Positions 44,521 through 54,789 of a DNA stretch of 64,000 nucleotides are shown one piece after another. The stretch covers positions 1 to 64,000 of the forward strand of contig NZ_JAOZVW010000023.1 in the NCBI RefSeq assembly GCF_025869345.1, in the 5' to 3' direction. The notes under the pieces are model-generated. The model was given only the letters and a program-made list of their open reading frames with translations, was not told where the DNA came from and made no database searches. Made by a program: the position numbers and the translations under genes. This DNA comes from Sphingopyxis sp. (GTDB lineage: Bacteria; Pseudomonadota; Alphaproteobacteria; Sphingomonadales; Sphingomonadaceae). Numbering within the stretch: the stretch's first letter is position 1; each line of letters begins with the position of its first letter.

Positions 44521-45531
44521 ATGAAAGTCTTCGTAACCGGCGGAGCGGGCTATATCGGCAGCCATACGCTCGTCCAGCTTCTGACCGCGGGCCACGAAGT
44601 CTGCGTCTTCGACAATTATTGCAACAGCTCGCCGGTGGCGCTCGCACGGGTTCGCCAACTGACCAATCGCGACATGCGCGTGGTCGAGGCCGACATCTGC
44701 GAGGCCGACGCGCTGACGCGCGCGGTCACGGACTTCGCACCCGATGCGGTGGTTCATTTCGCGGGGTTGAAGGCCGTCGGGGAATCGAACGATATTCCGC
44801 TGCGTTATTATCAGACCAACGTCAGCGGAACGATGAACCTGCTCGGCGCGATGGACGCCGCGGGATGCCGGCGCATCGTCTTTTCCTCCTCCGCCACGGT
44901 ATATGGCGAGGCGCATTATCTGCCGTTCGACGAAAAGCATCCGATCGCGCCGACCAACCCTTATGGCCGCACCAAGGCGATGGCCGAGGGGGTGATCGCC
45001 GACTGGGCGCGGGCGACGCCCAATGCTTCGGCCGTCCTGCTGCGCTATTTCAACCCAGTCGGAGCCCATGAATCGGGCCGGATCGGCGAGGACCCGCAGG
45101 GCATTCCCAACAATCTGATGCCTTTTGTCGCACAGGTCGCGATCGGACGCCGCGACAAGCTGGCGATCTTCGGCGACGACTATGACACGCGCGACGGCAC
45201 GGGCGAGCGCGACTATATTCATGTCGCCGACCTCGCCGACGCCCATCTCGCCGCGCTCGACTACAGCGGAGGGGCGCAAGGCTGCGAAGCGATCAACGTC
45301 GGCACGGGCACCGGCATTACGGTGAAGGAACTCGTCGCCGCTTACGAGCGCGCGTGCGGCCATTCGCTCGCCGTCGAAATCGCACCGCGCCGTCCGGGCG
45401 ACGTCGCGAGCAGCTATGCGGCGACCGGCAAGGCGACCGATCTGCTCGGATGGTCGGCCAGACTCGATGCCGACGCGATGTGCGCATCGTCCTGGAAATG
45501 GCAGTCGGATAATCCCGCAGGCTATGACTGA
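44521..45531 (+). CDS. galE: UDP-glucose 4-epimerase
   Basis: A 336-residue short-chain dehydrogenase. It has the NAD motif GGAGYIGSH, catalytic Ser in FSSSATVYG and the YGRTK Tyr/Lys pair, with RYFNPVGAH and GTGTGITVKEL as in GalE. It interconverts UDP-glucose and UDP-galactose. AGGAG lies six bases before the ATG. It is the only plus-strand gene in this half and is convergent with the glycosyl transferase gene. Confidence 0.95.
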   Translation: MKVFVTGGAGYIGSHTLVQLLTAGHEVCVFDNYCNSSPVALARVRQLTNRDMRVVEADICEADALTRAVTDFAPDAVVHFAGLKAVGESNDIPLRYYQTNVSGTMNLLGAMDAAGCRRIVFSSSATVYGEAHYLPFDEKHPIAPTNPYGRTKAMAEGVIADWARATPNASAVLLRYFNPVGAHESGRIGEDPQGIPNNLMPFVAQVAIGRRDKLAIFGDDYDTRDGTGERDYIHVADLADAHLAALDYSGGAQGCEAINVGTGTGITVKELVAAYERACGHSLAVEIAPRRPGDVASSYAATGKATDLLGWSARLDADAMCASSWKWQSDNPAGYD

Positions 45532-45540
45532 AGGCGGCGC

Positions 45541-46854
45541 CTATTTCGCTCCGCTGCCGCGGACCACGACGACGGCCGTCTTGAACAGGATCAGCAAGTC
45601 GATCCACATCGAGAAATTCTTGATATAGTAAAAATCGAACCGCAGCTTGTCGTGCACTTCGCGAATGCCCGCGACATGCCCCTGGTTCACCTGCGCCCAG
45701 CCCGTGATGCCGGGCCGCACGATATGGCGATACGAATAGAACGGAATCTCGCTCTCATACCATTCGGAGAGCGGCCGCGCTTCAGGGCGCGGCCCGATCC
45801 AGCTCATTTCGCCGAGCAGGATATTGTAAAGTTGCGGCAGTTCGTCGATGCGCGTCTGGCGCAGAAAGCGGCCCAGCCGCGTGATCCGATCATCGTCGTC
45901 CTTGGTGATCGCGGCGTTCCGCTGATCGTCTGCATCGATCTTCGGCGCGGCGACCCGCATCGTGCGAAACTTGAGCACGCGAAAAGACTTCCCCCGATAT
46001 CCGATCCTTTCCTGACGGAAAAAAACCGGACCGGGGGAATCGAGCCGGATCAGCAATGCGGTGACCGCCATCGGGATCAGCAGCAAGGGCAGCGCGACCA
46101 GCGTGAAGCTAATATCGATCGCCCGCTTCATCTTCGCATAGGAATTGCTCGGAATCAGCGATCCCAGGCTGTTTTCCGACAGATGCTCGATCCGGACCTT
46201 GCCAGTCTGCGCCTCCCACACCTGCTTGTAATGATAGACGCCGACGCCGTTGAGCGCGGCGACCGCAAAGGTCCGCTCCCATTCCGGGGCGTGATCGTGC
46301 CGGAGGTCGGCCACGATGATCGCGTGGGCGGTTTCGCGCGGCAGCGCGGGCGTCTGCAGCATCTGATAGGGAACGCCGACGTCGCGGCGGATGCGGTCGA
46401 TCTCGCCGCCGGGCACGAGATAATAGAAATTGCGATCGTTCCGCCGTTCGATGGCATCGATTGAAAAACGCATTCCCAGAACGAGCAGAAAGGACAGCGA
46501 CAGGAGCGCGCCGCTATAAGGTGCACGCAGCAGCAGGGTAAGCAGCATGACGAGGCTGTACGAGCCCGCGAAGGCCGGAAAAATATAGCTTGCCGTTATC
46601 GTTCCCGGAAACTCGCCCATTTTGCGAACCGCAAGTACGCCGACGAAGGTCGCGATCGCCGCGGCGATCGACGTGTTTTTCGCGGCCTGGTTCTGCGCCG
46701 CCGCGAACAGATCGCCCGGGACATAGAGCATCGCCGGCAGGAACACCCCGACCGACAGGCAGAGCAGCAATTGTACACGAAAGGATGAAAAGAGCGCCGA
46801 CCACGATCGCCGCTCCTGCACGGGGTGATGCATCGCCTTCATCTCCACCTTCAT
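45541..46854 (-). CDS. Undecaprenyl-phosphate sugar phosphotransferase (initiating, WcaJ-type)
   Basis: A 437-residue membrane protein with about four N-terminal helices, a CoA-binding-like central part and a C-terminal bacterial sugar transferase domain: KRAIDISFTLVALPLLL (membrane anchor), FRQERIGYRGKSFRVLKFRTM, RQTRIDELPQLYNILLGEMSWIGPRPE and RPGITGWAQVN. It loads the first sugar phosphate on undecaprenyl phosphate to start the repeat unit. The start is ATG 46854 with GGGGAGA close by; ATG 46842 is possible. Last gene of the minus-strand locus. Confidence 0.92.
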   Translation of the reverse strand: MKVEMKAMHHPVQERRSWSALFSSFRVQLLLCLSVGVFLPAMLYVPGDLFAAAQNQAAKNTSIAAAIATFVGVLAVRKMGEFPGTITASYIFPAFAGSYSLVMLLTLLLRAPYSGALLSLSFLLVLGMRFSIDAIERRNDRNFYYLVPGGEIDRIRRDVGVPYQMLQTPALPRETAHAIIVADLRHDHAPEWERTFAVAALNGVGVYHYKQVWEAQTGKVRIEHLSENSLGSLIPSNSYAKMKRAIDISFTLVALPLLLIPMAVTALLIRLDSPGPVFFRQERIGYRGKSFRVLKFRTMRVAAPKIDADDQRNAAITKDDDDRITRLGRFLRQTRIDELPQLYNILLGEMSWIGPRPEARPLSEWYESEIPFYSYRHIVRPGITGWAQVNQGHVAGIREVHDKLRFDFYYIKNFSMWIDLLILFKTAVVVVRGSGAK

Positions 46855-46901
46855 TCTCCCCTATCGGATGCAGCTTGTCAAAACCCTGCCGGGAAAGGCC
46901 G

Positions 46902-47858
46902 TCAGCCTTCCCGAACCGTGTCCCGATTGTGCAGAAACCATCGATAGGTCGAAACGATCCCTTCCTCGAGACCGATTTGGGCACGCCACCCCAGGCGCGC
47001 GAGGCGCGACACGTCCATCAACTTGCGCGGCGTGCCGTCGGGCTTGGACGCATCCAGGCGGATCGCGCCCTTGAAACCCGTGGTTTTCGCGATCAGCGCC
47101 GCGAGGTCGGCGATCGAAATATCCTCCCCCGCACCGACATTGATATGACTCAGCATCGGCTGGGTTTCGGATCGATAGACGGCCGCGTCGAGGTCGAACA
47201 CGAACAGCGCGCCGTCGGCCATGTCGTCGACATGCAGGAATTCGCGGCGCGGCTTTCCGCTTCCCCATACGACGACCTCGTCCGCGTTCGCCTCCGCGGC
47301 TTCGTGGAAGCGGCGGATCAGCGCGGGCAGGACATGCGAGTTGGCGGGATGGAAATTGTCGCCGGGGCCGTAAAGATTGGTCGGCATGACCGCGCGATAA
47401 TCCGTGCCATATTGGCGGTTATAGCTTTCGCACAGCTTGATCCCCGCGATCTTGGCGATCGCATAGGGTTCGTTCGTCGCCTCCAGCGTGCCGGTCAGCA
47501 GCGCGTCCTCGCGCATCGGCTGCGGCGCGTCGCGCGGATAGATGCACGACGAGCCGAGGAACAGCATCCGCCGCACGCCGGCCGCATGGGCCTGATGGAC
47601 GACATTGCATTCCATCATCAGATTTTCATAGATGAACTCGGCCGGATAGCTGTTGTTCGCGTGGATTCCGCCGACCTTCGCTGCCGCCAATATGACCGCA
47701 TCGGGCCGCTCGGCTTCGAAAAAGCCTTTGACCGCCTGCTGGTCGGTCAAATCCAGCTCGGCGTGGGTCCGCGTCAGCAGGTCGACGCCGCGATCGCTCA
47801 ATTTCCGGGCGATGGCCGCCCCCACCATTCCGCGATGGCCGGCAAGATAGATGCGCAT
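46902..47858 (-). CDS. fcl: GDP-L-fucose synthase
   Basis: A 318-residue epimerase/reductase with [14 protein letters not shown] (NADP binding), [10 protein letters not shown], catalytic GSSCIYP and YAIAK, and NLYGPGDNF. It converts GDP-4-keto-6-deoxymannose to GDP-L-fucose. I use ATG 47858; a GTG at 47870 overlapping the gmd stop as GTGA is equally plausible and would add four residues. It lies directly after gmd and ahead of the initiating transferase gene. Confidence 0.94.
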   Translation of the reverse strand: MRIYLAGHRGMVGAAIARKLSDRGVDLLTRTHAELDLTDQQAVKGFFEAERPDAVILAAAKVGGIHANNSYPAEFIYENLMMECNVVHQAHAAGVRRMLFLGSSCIYPRDAPQPMREDALLTGTLEATNEPYAIAKIAGIKLCESYNRQYGTDYRAVMPTNLYGPGDNFHPANSHVLPALIRRFHEAAEANADEVVVWGSGKPRREFLHVDDMADGALFVFDLDAAVYRSETQPMLSHINVGAGEDISIADLAALIAKTTGFKGAIRLDASKPDGTPRKLMDVSRLARLGWRAQIGLEEGIVSTYRWFLHNRDTVREG

Positions 47859-47866
47859 AGCCTCGC

Positions 47867-48991
47867 TCACGATTCCAGCGCGACGGGCGTGTCGTAGCCG
47901 TGCGACTTGAGCAGCGCGTGCCGCCGCGCCGTCTGGAGGTCGGCCGCGACCATTTCCGCACACATCTCGCGCGTCCCGATTTCGGGCACCCAGCCCATAT
48001 TCTCGCGCGCCTTGGCGGGATCGCCGAGCAGCGTTTCGACCTCCGCCGGGCGGAAATAGCGCGGATCGATCCGCATGATCACGTCGCCCGGCTTGATCGC
48101 GGTGGTGATATTGCCCGTCACCGCCTCGACGATCGCGACCTCTTCGAGGCCCTGCCCTTCGAAGCGAAGGGTGATGCCGAGTTCCTCCGCCGCCCAGCTA
48201 ATGAACTGGCGCACCGAATATTGCTGTCCCGTCGCGATCACATAATCGTCGGGCGTGTCCTGCTGCAGCATCATCCACTGCATGCGGACATAATCCTTGG
48301 CGTGGCCCCAATCGCGCAGAGCGTCGATATTGCCCATATAGAGGCACTGTTCGAGCCCCTGGCTGATATTCGCGAGGGCGCGCGTGATCTTGCGCGTCAC
48401 GAAGGTTTCGCCGCGCCGCGGGCTCTCGTGGTTGAACAGGATGCCGTTGCACGCATAAAGACCATAGGCCTCGCGATAATTGACCGTGATCCAATAGGCA
48501 TAGAGCTTGGCGACCGCATAGGGCGAGCGCGGGTGGAAGGGCGTCGTCTCGCGCTGCGGAATTTCCTGCACCAGCCCGTAAAGCTCGGAGGTCGACGCCT
48601 GATAGAAACGCGTCTTCTTCTCGAGCCCAAGGAAGCGGATCGCCTCGAGCAGGCGCAGCGTCCCGATCGCATCGACGTCGGCGGTATATTCGGGCGCCTC
48701 GAAGCTGACCGCGACATGGCTCTGCGCGCCCAGATTATAGACCTCGTCGGGCTCGATTTCGCGCAGGATGCGCGTCAGGTTCGACGTGTCGGTCAGGTCG
48801 CCATAATGCAGATGGAGCGACGGGTTCGGGCTATGCGGGTCCTGATAGATATGGTCGATGCGCTGCGTGTTGAACGACGAGGCGCGGCGTTTCAGCCCGT
48901 GAACCTCATATCCCTTTTCCAGCAGGAATTCCGCCAGATACGAGCCGTCTTGTCCGGTCACGCCGGTGATGAATGCTTTCTTTTTCGTCAT
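47867..48991 (-). CDS. gmd: GDP-mannose 4,6-dehydratase
   Basis: A 374-residue enzyme with the GMD hallmarks [74 protein letters not shown] and [10 protein letters not shown]. It makes GDP-4-keto-6-deoxymannose, the substrate of the next gene fcl. The pair shows that L-fucose, or another 6-deoxyhexose from the same intermediate, is part of the glycan. Confidence 0.96.
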   Translation of the reverse strand: MTKKKAFITGVTGQDGSYLAEFLLEKGYEVHGLKRRASSFNTQRIDHIYQDPHSPNPSLHLHYGDLTDTSNLTRILREIEPDEVYNLGAQSHVAVSFEAPEYTADVDAIGTLRLLEAIRFLGLEKKTRFYQASTSELYGLVQEIPQRETTPFHPRSPYAVAKLYAYWITVNYREAYGLYACNGILFNHESPRRGETFVTRKITRALANISQGLEQCLYMGNIDALRDWGHAKDYVRMQWMMLQQDTPDDYVIATGQQYSVRQFISWAAEELGITLRFEGQGLEEVAIVEAVTGNITTAIKPGDVIMRIDPRYFRPAEVETLLGDPAKARENMGWVPEIGTREMCAEMVAADLQTARRHALLKSHGYDTPVALES

Positions 48992-49007
48992 ATCCCGTTG
49001 CCAAAGA

Positions 49008-49748
49008 TCAAAAGAATTGCGGAATCTTGCTGATGTTCTTGCCGACCAGCGCGCGGACGGCGCCGATGCCGTTCATCGCCAGCGCGCGATAATCCTCGCG
49101 GCTCTTGCGGAGAATCCGTTCGAGCGATCGGTTGCTTTCCCCCCCGGTCCGCATCTTCACCAGCACGTCGGGCACATAGCCGACGCGAAGCTGACCCTTT
49201 CCGAACCAGCGCAAGATCGCTTCATAATCGGCCGCGATCTGAAAGCTGGTGTCATAGCCGCCCAGCCGCTCGACGACCTCACGGCGCACGAACAGCGTCG
49301 GATGCGGGGGCATCCAGCCGCGGCGCAGCTTGCGCGGATGATAATCGCCCGAGGTCCAGCGCCGGACGATCCGCGCGCTGTCCGCCGCCGAAACATAGTC
49401 GAGATCGCCATAGACGGCATCGACGTCCCCCACCGCAAAGCGCTGCGCAACGCGCGCCAGCACAGCGCCGTCCGCAAAGAAGTCGTCCGAATGCAGGATG
49501 CCGATGACATCGCCGTTACAACGCGCCATCGCGCGGTTGAGCGCGTCGTAGATGCCGGCGTCCTTTTCGCTCAACACCTTGCGCCGCGGGTCCGGCCGCG
49601 CGGCCAGCAGCGCGAGCGTCCCGTCGGTCGAGCCGCCATCCTGCACGATATGCTCCCAATCCGCGAAATCCTGTGCATCGAGGCTGTCGATCGCGTGGCC
49701 CAATGTGCCCTCGCGGTTCCAGACGGCGGTAATGATGGAGATTTTCAC
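49008..49748 (-). CDS. Glycosyltransferase family 2 (WcaE-like)
   Basis: A 246-residue GT-A enzyme starting (GTG) [16 protein letters not shown], with a donor-site DGGSTDGT, the metal-binding DSDD-like HSDDFF, and [23 protein letters not shown]. It should add one sugar to the lipid-linked repeat unit; donor and linkage are unknown. It sits upstream of gmd, with a 152-base gap to the next upstream gene that may hold an internal promoter. Confidence 0.88.
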   Translation of the reverse strand: MKISIITAVWNREGTLGHAIDSLDAQDFADWEHIVQDGGSTDGTLALLAARPDPRRKVLSEKDAGIYDALNRAMARCNGDVIGILHSDDFFADGAVLARVAQRFAVGDVDAVYGDLDYVSAADSARIVRRWTSGDYHPRKLRRGWMPPHPTLFVRREVVERLGGYDTSFQIAADYEAILRWFGKGQLRVGYVPDVLVKMRTGGESNRSLERILRKSREDYRALAMNGIGAVRALVGKNISKIPQFF

Positions 49749-49900
49749 GGAGAAAAATACTTCTTCGAACGCGGTCGCAGCGCCGGCCGCCGGATGGCGG
49801 GACTATTAGGGCCCGCCCGGTCGTGAGGCAACCCGAAAGGCTCCGGCGCGCGGCGCCTCGTCACGCAGCCGGCTCGTTCCGGCGCGAGCCCCTGCCCCGG

Positions 49901-51007
49901 TCAAAGACCATCGACGAGTTCGGCCCATAATTGCGGCCAGTCACGCGCGAAGGGCGGGTCGGGCAAGGCGGCGTCCTGCCCTTCGGGCGTCCAGCGTCCC
50001 TGGGCCGCTGCCGCGAACGCGCCGGCCCAGGCCGCGGCGTCGTCCGGCGGCAGAAAGCTGACATCGGCGTAGGTGCCGACCGTTTCGTGCGCATAGGGCA
50101 GGTCCGCGACCAGGAGCGGCTTGGCAAAGGATTTGGCTTCGCTGATCGGCAGTCCCCAGGTTTCGAGGCGCGAGGGGAAAAGGACCATGTCGCAGTCGCG
50201 ATATTCGCGCATCATCGCGTCGCGATCCTGCCGCCCGATGAACGAAATGCCGGGGGTGCCGCCAAAGCGTTCGACCAGTTCGCGATCATAGGCATTGGCC
50301 GTTCCGTCGAGGGTCAGGCGAAGATCGACGCCAGCCGCTACCTCCGGGGGCAGCATCGCGACCGCGGCGCACGGCGTTTCCATATTCTTGAACACGCGCG
50401 GCAGCGACGGATAAAGCAGGCGCAGCGGCCGCCCCGGCTCGGGATGCCGCAGCGGCGCCGCGGCGGCGGTCGCCGCGGGCGCCAGTCCCGGATAGGCGAC
50501 GAGGATGTTCGGATGCCCGGTGTGGCGGCGAAAGGCATCGCGAAGCCATTGCTGCTGGACGATCACCATATGGTTGCGGCGAATGAAGCTTTTGTAGAGC
50601 CGCAGATAGAACATCGTGAACAGCTTGAATTTCGGGTCGAGCCGCGCCTCGTGCCAGCTCGGGCGATAAAAGGGCGACGGATTGTGGCAATAGACCGCCT
50701 GCCGCCGCGCCGTGACGCGCGGCGTGATGTCGTGCAGCGACAGCCACAGATCGGCGTTCCATTCCTTCGACGGCCCCGAAAAGCCATGCCATTCGAGCCA
50801 GAGCCGCCGCCCCCACGAACTTTTCGCCGTCGGAAAAGGGACGATCCGCGCGCGCGGTTCATCGACGAGCGCCGCGTCGTGGACGAGCGCGGTAATATCC
50901 CATTCGGGGCCCAGGCAGCGCGCCGCCGACGCCAGGCTTTCGCGCAGGATGGTGAGCGTGCCGCCCTCCACCAGATTGACCGCCGAGATGACGAGATGCC
51001 GCCTCAC
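49901..51007 (-). CDS. Glycosyltransferase family 4
   Basis: A 368-residue GT-B enzyme. The N-terminus (NLVEGGTLTILRESLASAA) and the C-terminal GT4 donor-binding region (GISFIGRQDRDAMMREYRDCDMVLFPSRLETWGLPISEAKSF, with the EX7E-type glutamates) are visible, then PYAHETVG. Likely uses a nucleotide-linked hexose such as GDP- or UDP-sugar. Its start overlaps the stop of the capsule-type gene as ATGA, so the two are coupled. Confidence 0.88.
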   Translation of the reverse strand: MRRHLVISAVNLVEGGTLTILRESLASAARCLGPEWDITALVHDAALVDEPRARIVPFPTAKSSWGRRLWLEWHGFSGPSKEWNADLWLSLHDITPRVTARRQAVYCHNPSPFYRPSWHEARLDPKFKLFTMFYLRLYKSFIRRNHMVIVQQQWLRDAFRRHTGHPNILVAYPGLAPAATAAAAPLRHPEPGRPLRLLYPSLPRVFKNMETPCAAVAMLPPEVAAGVDLRLTLDGTANAYDRELVERFGGTPGISFIGRQDRDAMMREYRDCDMVLFPSRLETWGLPISEAKSFAKPLLVADLPYAHETVGTYADVSFLPPDDAAAWAGAFAAAAQGRWTPEGQDAALPDPPFARDWPQLWAELVDGL

Positions 51008-52464
51008 CGGCCGGCCTTCGCTTCGGCGGCCAGTTCCGCCATGCGGGGCAGGATTTGCGGCGCGACCCGTTCGGCCAGCGCCGCCGCGGCCTCGTCGCCG
51101 AGCGAGAAATTGAGCACGCCTTCAAAGGTCCCCAGATAATAGGCCGCGACGAAATCCTCGTTGAAGCGGGCGTCGGCGGCCGTCGGCGCGTCGAGGTGCC
51201 GGCGGAGAAGATCGAACAATCCGGCGGGATTGCCGATCCGCACGACGTCGGGATGCTCCTGATAGAAGACCGAGCCGAAGAGGAAGACGCGGCGGCCGAG
51301 CAGCAGCGCCTCATAGCCCACGGTGCTCGTCAGGGTGATGACCGCGCGCGCCGCGCGGATCAGCGCCTTGGTATCCGCGAAGGGCGAGATCAACCGCACA
51401 TTGGGCAAGGCCGCGAGCCGCCGGTAGAAGGCGCGCGGCGGATAGCCATAGGCGCTGACATGATCCTTGACATAAAGCATCACGCCAGGCGGCAGGCTGA
51501 ACGCGATGTTCCGGATCACCTCATATTCGTCGAGATAGGTTCCCGCGAGGATCGAGGTCGAGGATTCGGGGTGGAAATGCAGCGGATAGAGCAGAAAGCG
51601 CTCGCCCTCGACCGGATCGCGGTAATGGCGCCGGATCGCGCCGATCCGCAGCTTGCGCTCCAGATTGCGGCGGACCATGCGCCACGACAGGCGCAACGGA
51701 TTGCCCACCTGAAAGGCATGGACATGGTCGTCGCCGCGATGCCGCCAGGCCAGCCGCAGCTTGTCCCACTTCGATCGGTTCACATAGCGCCCGGCGAGGT
51801 CGAGATTGTCGAGGTTGTTGAATTTCATATAATCGGGAACGATGCGCTCCAGATTGTCCAGGTAGTCGCGGCACCAGGCGCGAACGGCGGGATCGACGGC
51901 GCGCCTTCCGGCGCGAATATCGGCCAGGATCGGCGCATAAAGCGCCTGTTCGCCGAGCGGATCGGATACGATCGCGAAGCGCCCCGGCAGCCGCGATCCG
52001 ACGAGGCCGCAATAGGCGACGCCGCGGCGCCGCGCGACGATCCACGCGAAATGGGCAAAGGCGTTCGAGACATTCTCGTACAGGACCGCGTCGATCCGCC
52101 GATCGGCGAACAGATGTTCGAAATAGCGCAGCAGCGCCGCCTGCAGGCGGCGGTAATAACCCTCCGGCCGCGCGCCGCCGATGCCATAGACCTCCGCGCG
52201 CTCGAAATCGGAGAGAAGCGCGGCGTTCAGCGGTTCGTAGGCATAGTCGGCCAGCGCCCGCGCGGGGTCCTCATCGAAACCGGCGAAGAAGGCAGCGAAG
52301 TCGTGAACCGGCGCGCCCAGCGCGTCGAGCCGGTTCGCCGCACGCGAATAGGGACAATCGACCGCAACCTCGACCCCATGCCCCTGCCCCGCCAGATGGC
52401 GGGCCATGGCATTGAAGAAGCGGTAATAGCCGGGAGCACCGTTGGAGAGGATCAGGACGTTCAT
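51004..52464 (-). CDS. Capsule-polysaccharide-biosynthesis-like protein
   Basis: A 486-residue cytoplasmic protein. The C-terminal part, LYPLHFHPESSTSIL, LYVKDHVSAYGY and AVITLTSTVGYEALLLGRRVFLFG, resembles the capsule synthesis family that includes KpsS/KpsC-like Kdo transferases and related glycan transferases. The N-terminal LILSNGAPGYYRFFNAMARHLA looks GT-B-like. It could be a glycosyltransferase for a nonulosonic acid such as pseudaminic acid, given its neighbours, but that is inference. It overlaps both neighbours by four bases. Confidence 0.72.
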   Translation of the reverse strand: MNVLILSNGAPGYYRFFNAMARHLAGQGHGVEVAVDCPYSRAANRLDALGAPVHDFAAFFAGFDEDPARALADYAYEPLNAALLSDFERAEVYGIGGARPEGYYRRLQAALLRYFEHLFADRRIDAVLYENVSNAFAHFAWIVARRRGVAYCGLVGSRLPGRFAIVSDPLGEQALYAPILADIRAGRRAVDPAVRAWCRDYLDNLERIVPDYMKFNNLDNLDLAGRYVNRSKWDKLRLAWRHRGDDHVHAFQVGNPLRLSWRMVRRNLERKLRIGAIRRHYRDPVEGERFLLYPLHFHPESSTSILAGTYLDEYEVIRNIAFSLPPGVMLYVKDHVSAYGYPPRAFYRRLAALPNVRLISPFADTKALIRAARAVITLTSTVGYEALLLGRRVFLFGSVFYQEHPDVVRIGNPAGLFDLLRRHLDAPTAADARFNEDFVAAYYLGTFEGVLNFSLGDEAAAALAERVAPQILPRMAELAAEAKAGR

Positions 52465-53828
52465 CGGACAGCGTGCTGAGGGACCTGCTGATCCGATTGC
52501 CTCATAGCTAGCCGTGAAAGCAGGAACGGAATCACATTCAAGGCTGCGTAAGCCCCTACGCCATAGGCAACTGCGGGCAGAAGCGGCCCGCGTAAAACGA
52601 AGAAAAGATAGAAGGCAAAATAAGTTGCTGAAATTCTCTCAACAATCGTTCCGTTCACAGCAAACCAATCGAGACGTTTCGAGTATAAAGCAAGAATAGC
52701 AGAATATACTGCGATTCCCAATACACCAAAATCGACATATCCTTCAGCAGGGTAAGAGAATGAAATATTGGTAAACCAAAGATTGTAATAAGAAAGAAGA
52801 TATTCCCCAAGCATTTCACCACTAGAAACAGGCTTATCGCTCCAAAAATCTCTGGGAACAAAAAATAGAATGGACCCCAAAATCTGGTGGCCCATCTGAA
52901 ATCCACCCTCCCTTACAAATGTAATCATGGCCACTATATTAGCCCAAGCGTCATAGTGAATATCATTAAAGTGTCCAGATATTTCTTTTACAACATTAGA
53001 AAATGTAAACATATATGACCATGAACTTGCTTTATTATTTATAAATATCGAAAGTATAGGAAACCCTATGATCAATCCCGGCGTAGCAATAAGAAAAACA
53101 TTTCTAGCCGACATTCTGATCCAGTAAAAATAGAAAAATACCATCGAAATATAGAGCGGTCCAAGCGCATTTCTGCGATCAAGAAATATATTTTTTGTAG
53201 CCATAACGCATAGGATAAGGCCGCCCAGGACAACGAGGCTACGCCTTTCTTTTTTAAGGAGCATGTAAAATGCTGCCGTAAAAAATGGTATCATAAACAG
53301 TGTCTTATGGCGAAGAATGAGAAATCCCGAGGCCCCCGCCTCACCAATATCACCGATGAGCAGCCGCGAGTCCCTGACGACATAGAGTCCCCAAAAAGCC
53401 ATCACCACGGTCAACATTATGAAAACGGGCAGCATCATGGAAACCTGCCCGTCAGTCGCAGAAAAGAGCGACTTTGGCCTTTTTTTCATATTCCGCATGT
53501 ACACTATTTGAAAAACAGACAGGAATATAAAAACAACTAGATTCGCCCAAACCACTCCATCGACTTCAACCGGGAAAAAGTTAACTAGATATCCGTTAGC
53601 TTCATAAAGCTGAATGATTGGGGCCACATAAAAAAACAACAAGCTGAAAACCAAAACTGTTCCGAACGCTACTCCTGCTCTATTTTTCACAATAGTGGAT
53701 CGCGCCATCGCCATCAATGGCAAAGACGTTAAATAGAATGATAAAATTATGGGATATTCCTGATCATACAGAAGATATCCCGGAAGAGATAAAATCAATA
53801 TACAGGTGATTATCCAAAGCAAAAACAC
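52461..53828 (-). CDS. Wzy-like O-antigen/capsule polymerase, AT-rich
   Basis: A 455-residue integral membrane protein with about twelve hydrophobic helices and a large periplasmic loop region around HYDAWANIVAMITFVREGGF and FVPRDFWSDKP, as in oligosaccharide repeat-unit polymerases. It would join lipid-linked repeat units. The DNA is strikingly AT-rich for this genome (21 of 60 bases at 53041-53100 are G or C) and the change begins and ends at the gene borders, a sign of transfer. The final ~40 codons shift back toward the local base use. It overlaps the next gene by four bases. Confidence 0.85.
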   Translation of the reverse strand: MFLLWIITCILILSLPGYLLYDQEYPIILSFYLTSLPLMAMARSTIVKNRAGVAFGTVLVFSLLFFYVAPIIQLYEANGYLVNFFPVEVDGVVWANLVVFIFLSVFQIVYMRNMKKRPKSLFSATDGQVSMMLPVFIMLTVVMAFWGLYVVRDSRLLIGDIGEAGASGFLILRHKTLFMIPFFTAAFYMLLKKERRSLVVLGGLILCVMATKNIFLDRRNALGPLYISMVFFYFYWIRMSARNVFLIATPGLIIGFPILSIFINNKASSWSYMFTFSNVVKEISGHFNDIHYDAWANIVAMITFVREGGFQMGHQILGSILFFVPRDFWSDKPVSSGEMLGEYLLSYYNLWFTNISFSYPAEGYVDFGVLGIAVYSAILALYSKRLDWFAVNGTIVERISATYFAFYLFFVLRGPLLPAVAYGVGAYAALNVIPFLLSRLAMRQSDQQVPQHAVR

Positions 53829-53830
53829 GA

Positions 53831-54688
53831 TCAGATAATCCTGTTCACATATTCGTTATGGTGATCGCGAGCGATGCGTCGCTTGCGCGACATGAAGATC
53901 GACGGCACCACCGAATAGCGGACCTGGAGGAGCAGGCGCCGGCGGCCAGTCGGCAATTGCCCCTTGTGCAGGCCATAGGTGTCTTCGAGGAAGGCGGTGC
54001 CCGCGGGGCCGGTAAAACGATGGACGCTTTCGGCCCCAAAGGCGGCCTCGATCTCCTCGTCCTGATAGCGCCGGCGTTCGAGGCATATGTCGCGATCGTG
54101 CGTGTGCCGGACGAAGGTGTGCGGCCCGCAATCCTCCTCGACATCGGTCAGGTAGATGAACAGTTTTAGGAAGCGGATCGAATCATTGTCGCGGTGATAA
54201 TATTGCTCGTTCTCCGCCTCGTCATGGCCCGGCAGCGACCACCAGGCCTTGATGCTGTCGATCGTCGGCATACAGCCGAAATAGCTGCTGACCGCGCCGA
54301 TCACGCGCGGATGATTGGCGATTTCCAGCACCTCGGGAATATCGATGATGTCGTCGATGTCGGCGACATGCGTCTGCGCCGGGATCGCGTTGTGGCCGAA
54401 GCGCCCCAGTTCGGGGCGCCAGCGGTCGCGGCATTGCCGCTGCTCCAGCGTCGCGCGCAATTCTTCGACCCACGCCCGGTCGACCAGGCCGTCCAGCATC
54501 GCAAAGCCATCGGCATCGAGCGCCGCGACATCACTCGCCTCGCCGTTCCGGTCGGCGCGCGGCCGCGTCGCGGCGACCCATGCCGCCAGCCGGCGGCGCC
54601 ACCGCGACGGGCGGATTCGCTGCTGCACCTCGTGAAAGGCGTGGATGTAAAGCGGCGCACGGCGGCGCATGACATAGGACGCGGTCAT
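53831..54688 (-). CDS. Phytanoyl-CoA dioxygenase (PhyH)-like protein
   Basis: A 285-residue putative Fe(II)/2-oxoglutarate oxygenase. The iron facial triad appears to be HxD in QYYHRDNDS and the distal His in TYGLHKG, with a 2-oxoglutarate-binding Arg in the following RRRLLLQVRY. The start MTASYVMRRRA has AAGGAG upstream; the track ORF extends through unrelated sequence. It lies two bases before the Wzy gene inside the polysaccharide operon, where a hydroxylase is unusual. It could hydroxylate a sugar, a lipid carrier or an acyl substituent. Confidence 0.8.
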   Translation of the reverse strand: MTASYVMRRRAPLYIHAFHEVQQRIRPSRWRRRLAAWVAATRPRADRNGEASDVAALDADGFAMLDGLVDRAWVEELRATLEQRQCRDRWRPELGRFGHNAIPAQTHVADIDDIIDIPEVLEIANHPRVIGAVSSYFGCMPTIDSIKAWWSLPGHDEAENEQYYHRDNDSIRFLKLFIYLTDVEEDCGPHTFVRHTHDRDICLERRRYQDEEIEAAFGAESVHRFTGPAGTAFLEDTYGLHKGQLPTGRRRLLLQVRYSVVPSIFMSRKRRIARDHHNEYVNRII

Positions 54689-54789
54689 CGCGGGCTCCTT
54701 TCGACTTTCCCTTCGGGCGCGGTGCATCCGGGCCGCGTTAGCACAGCCGCCGCGCATGGCACAGGGTCGCATTCGCGCCTGTCCATGGC

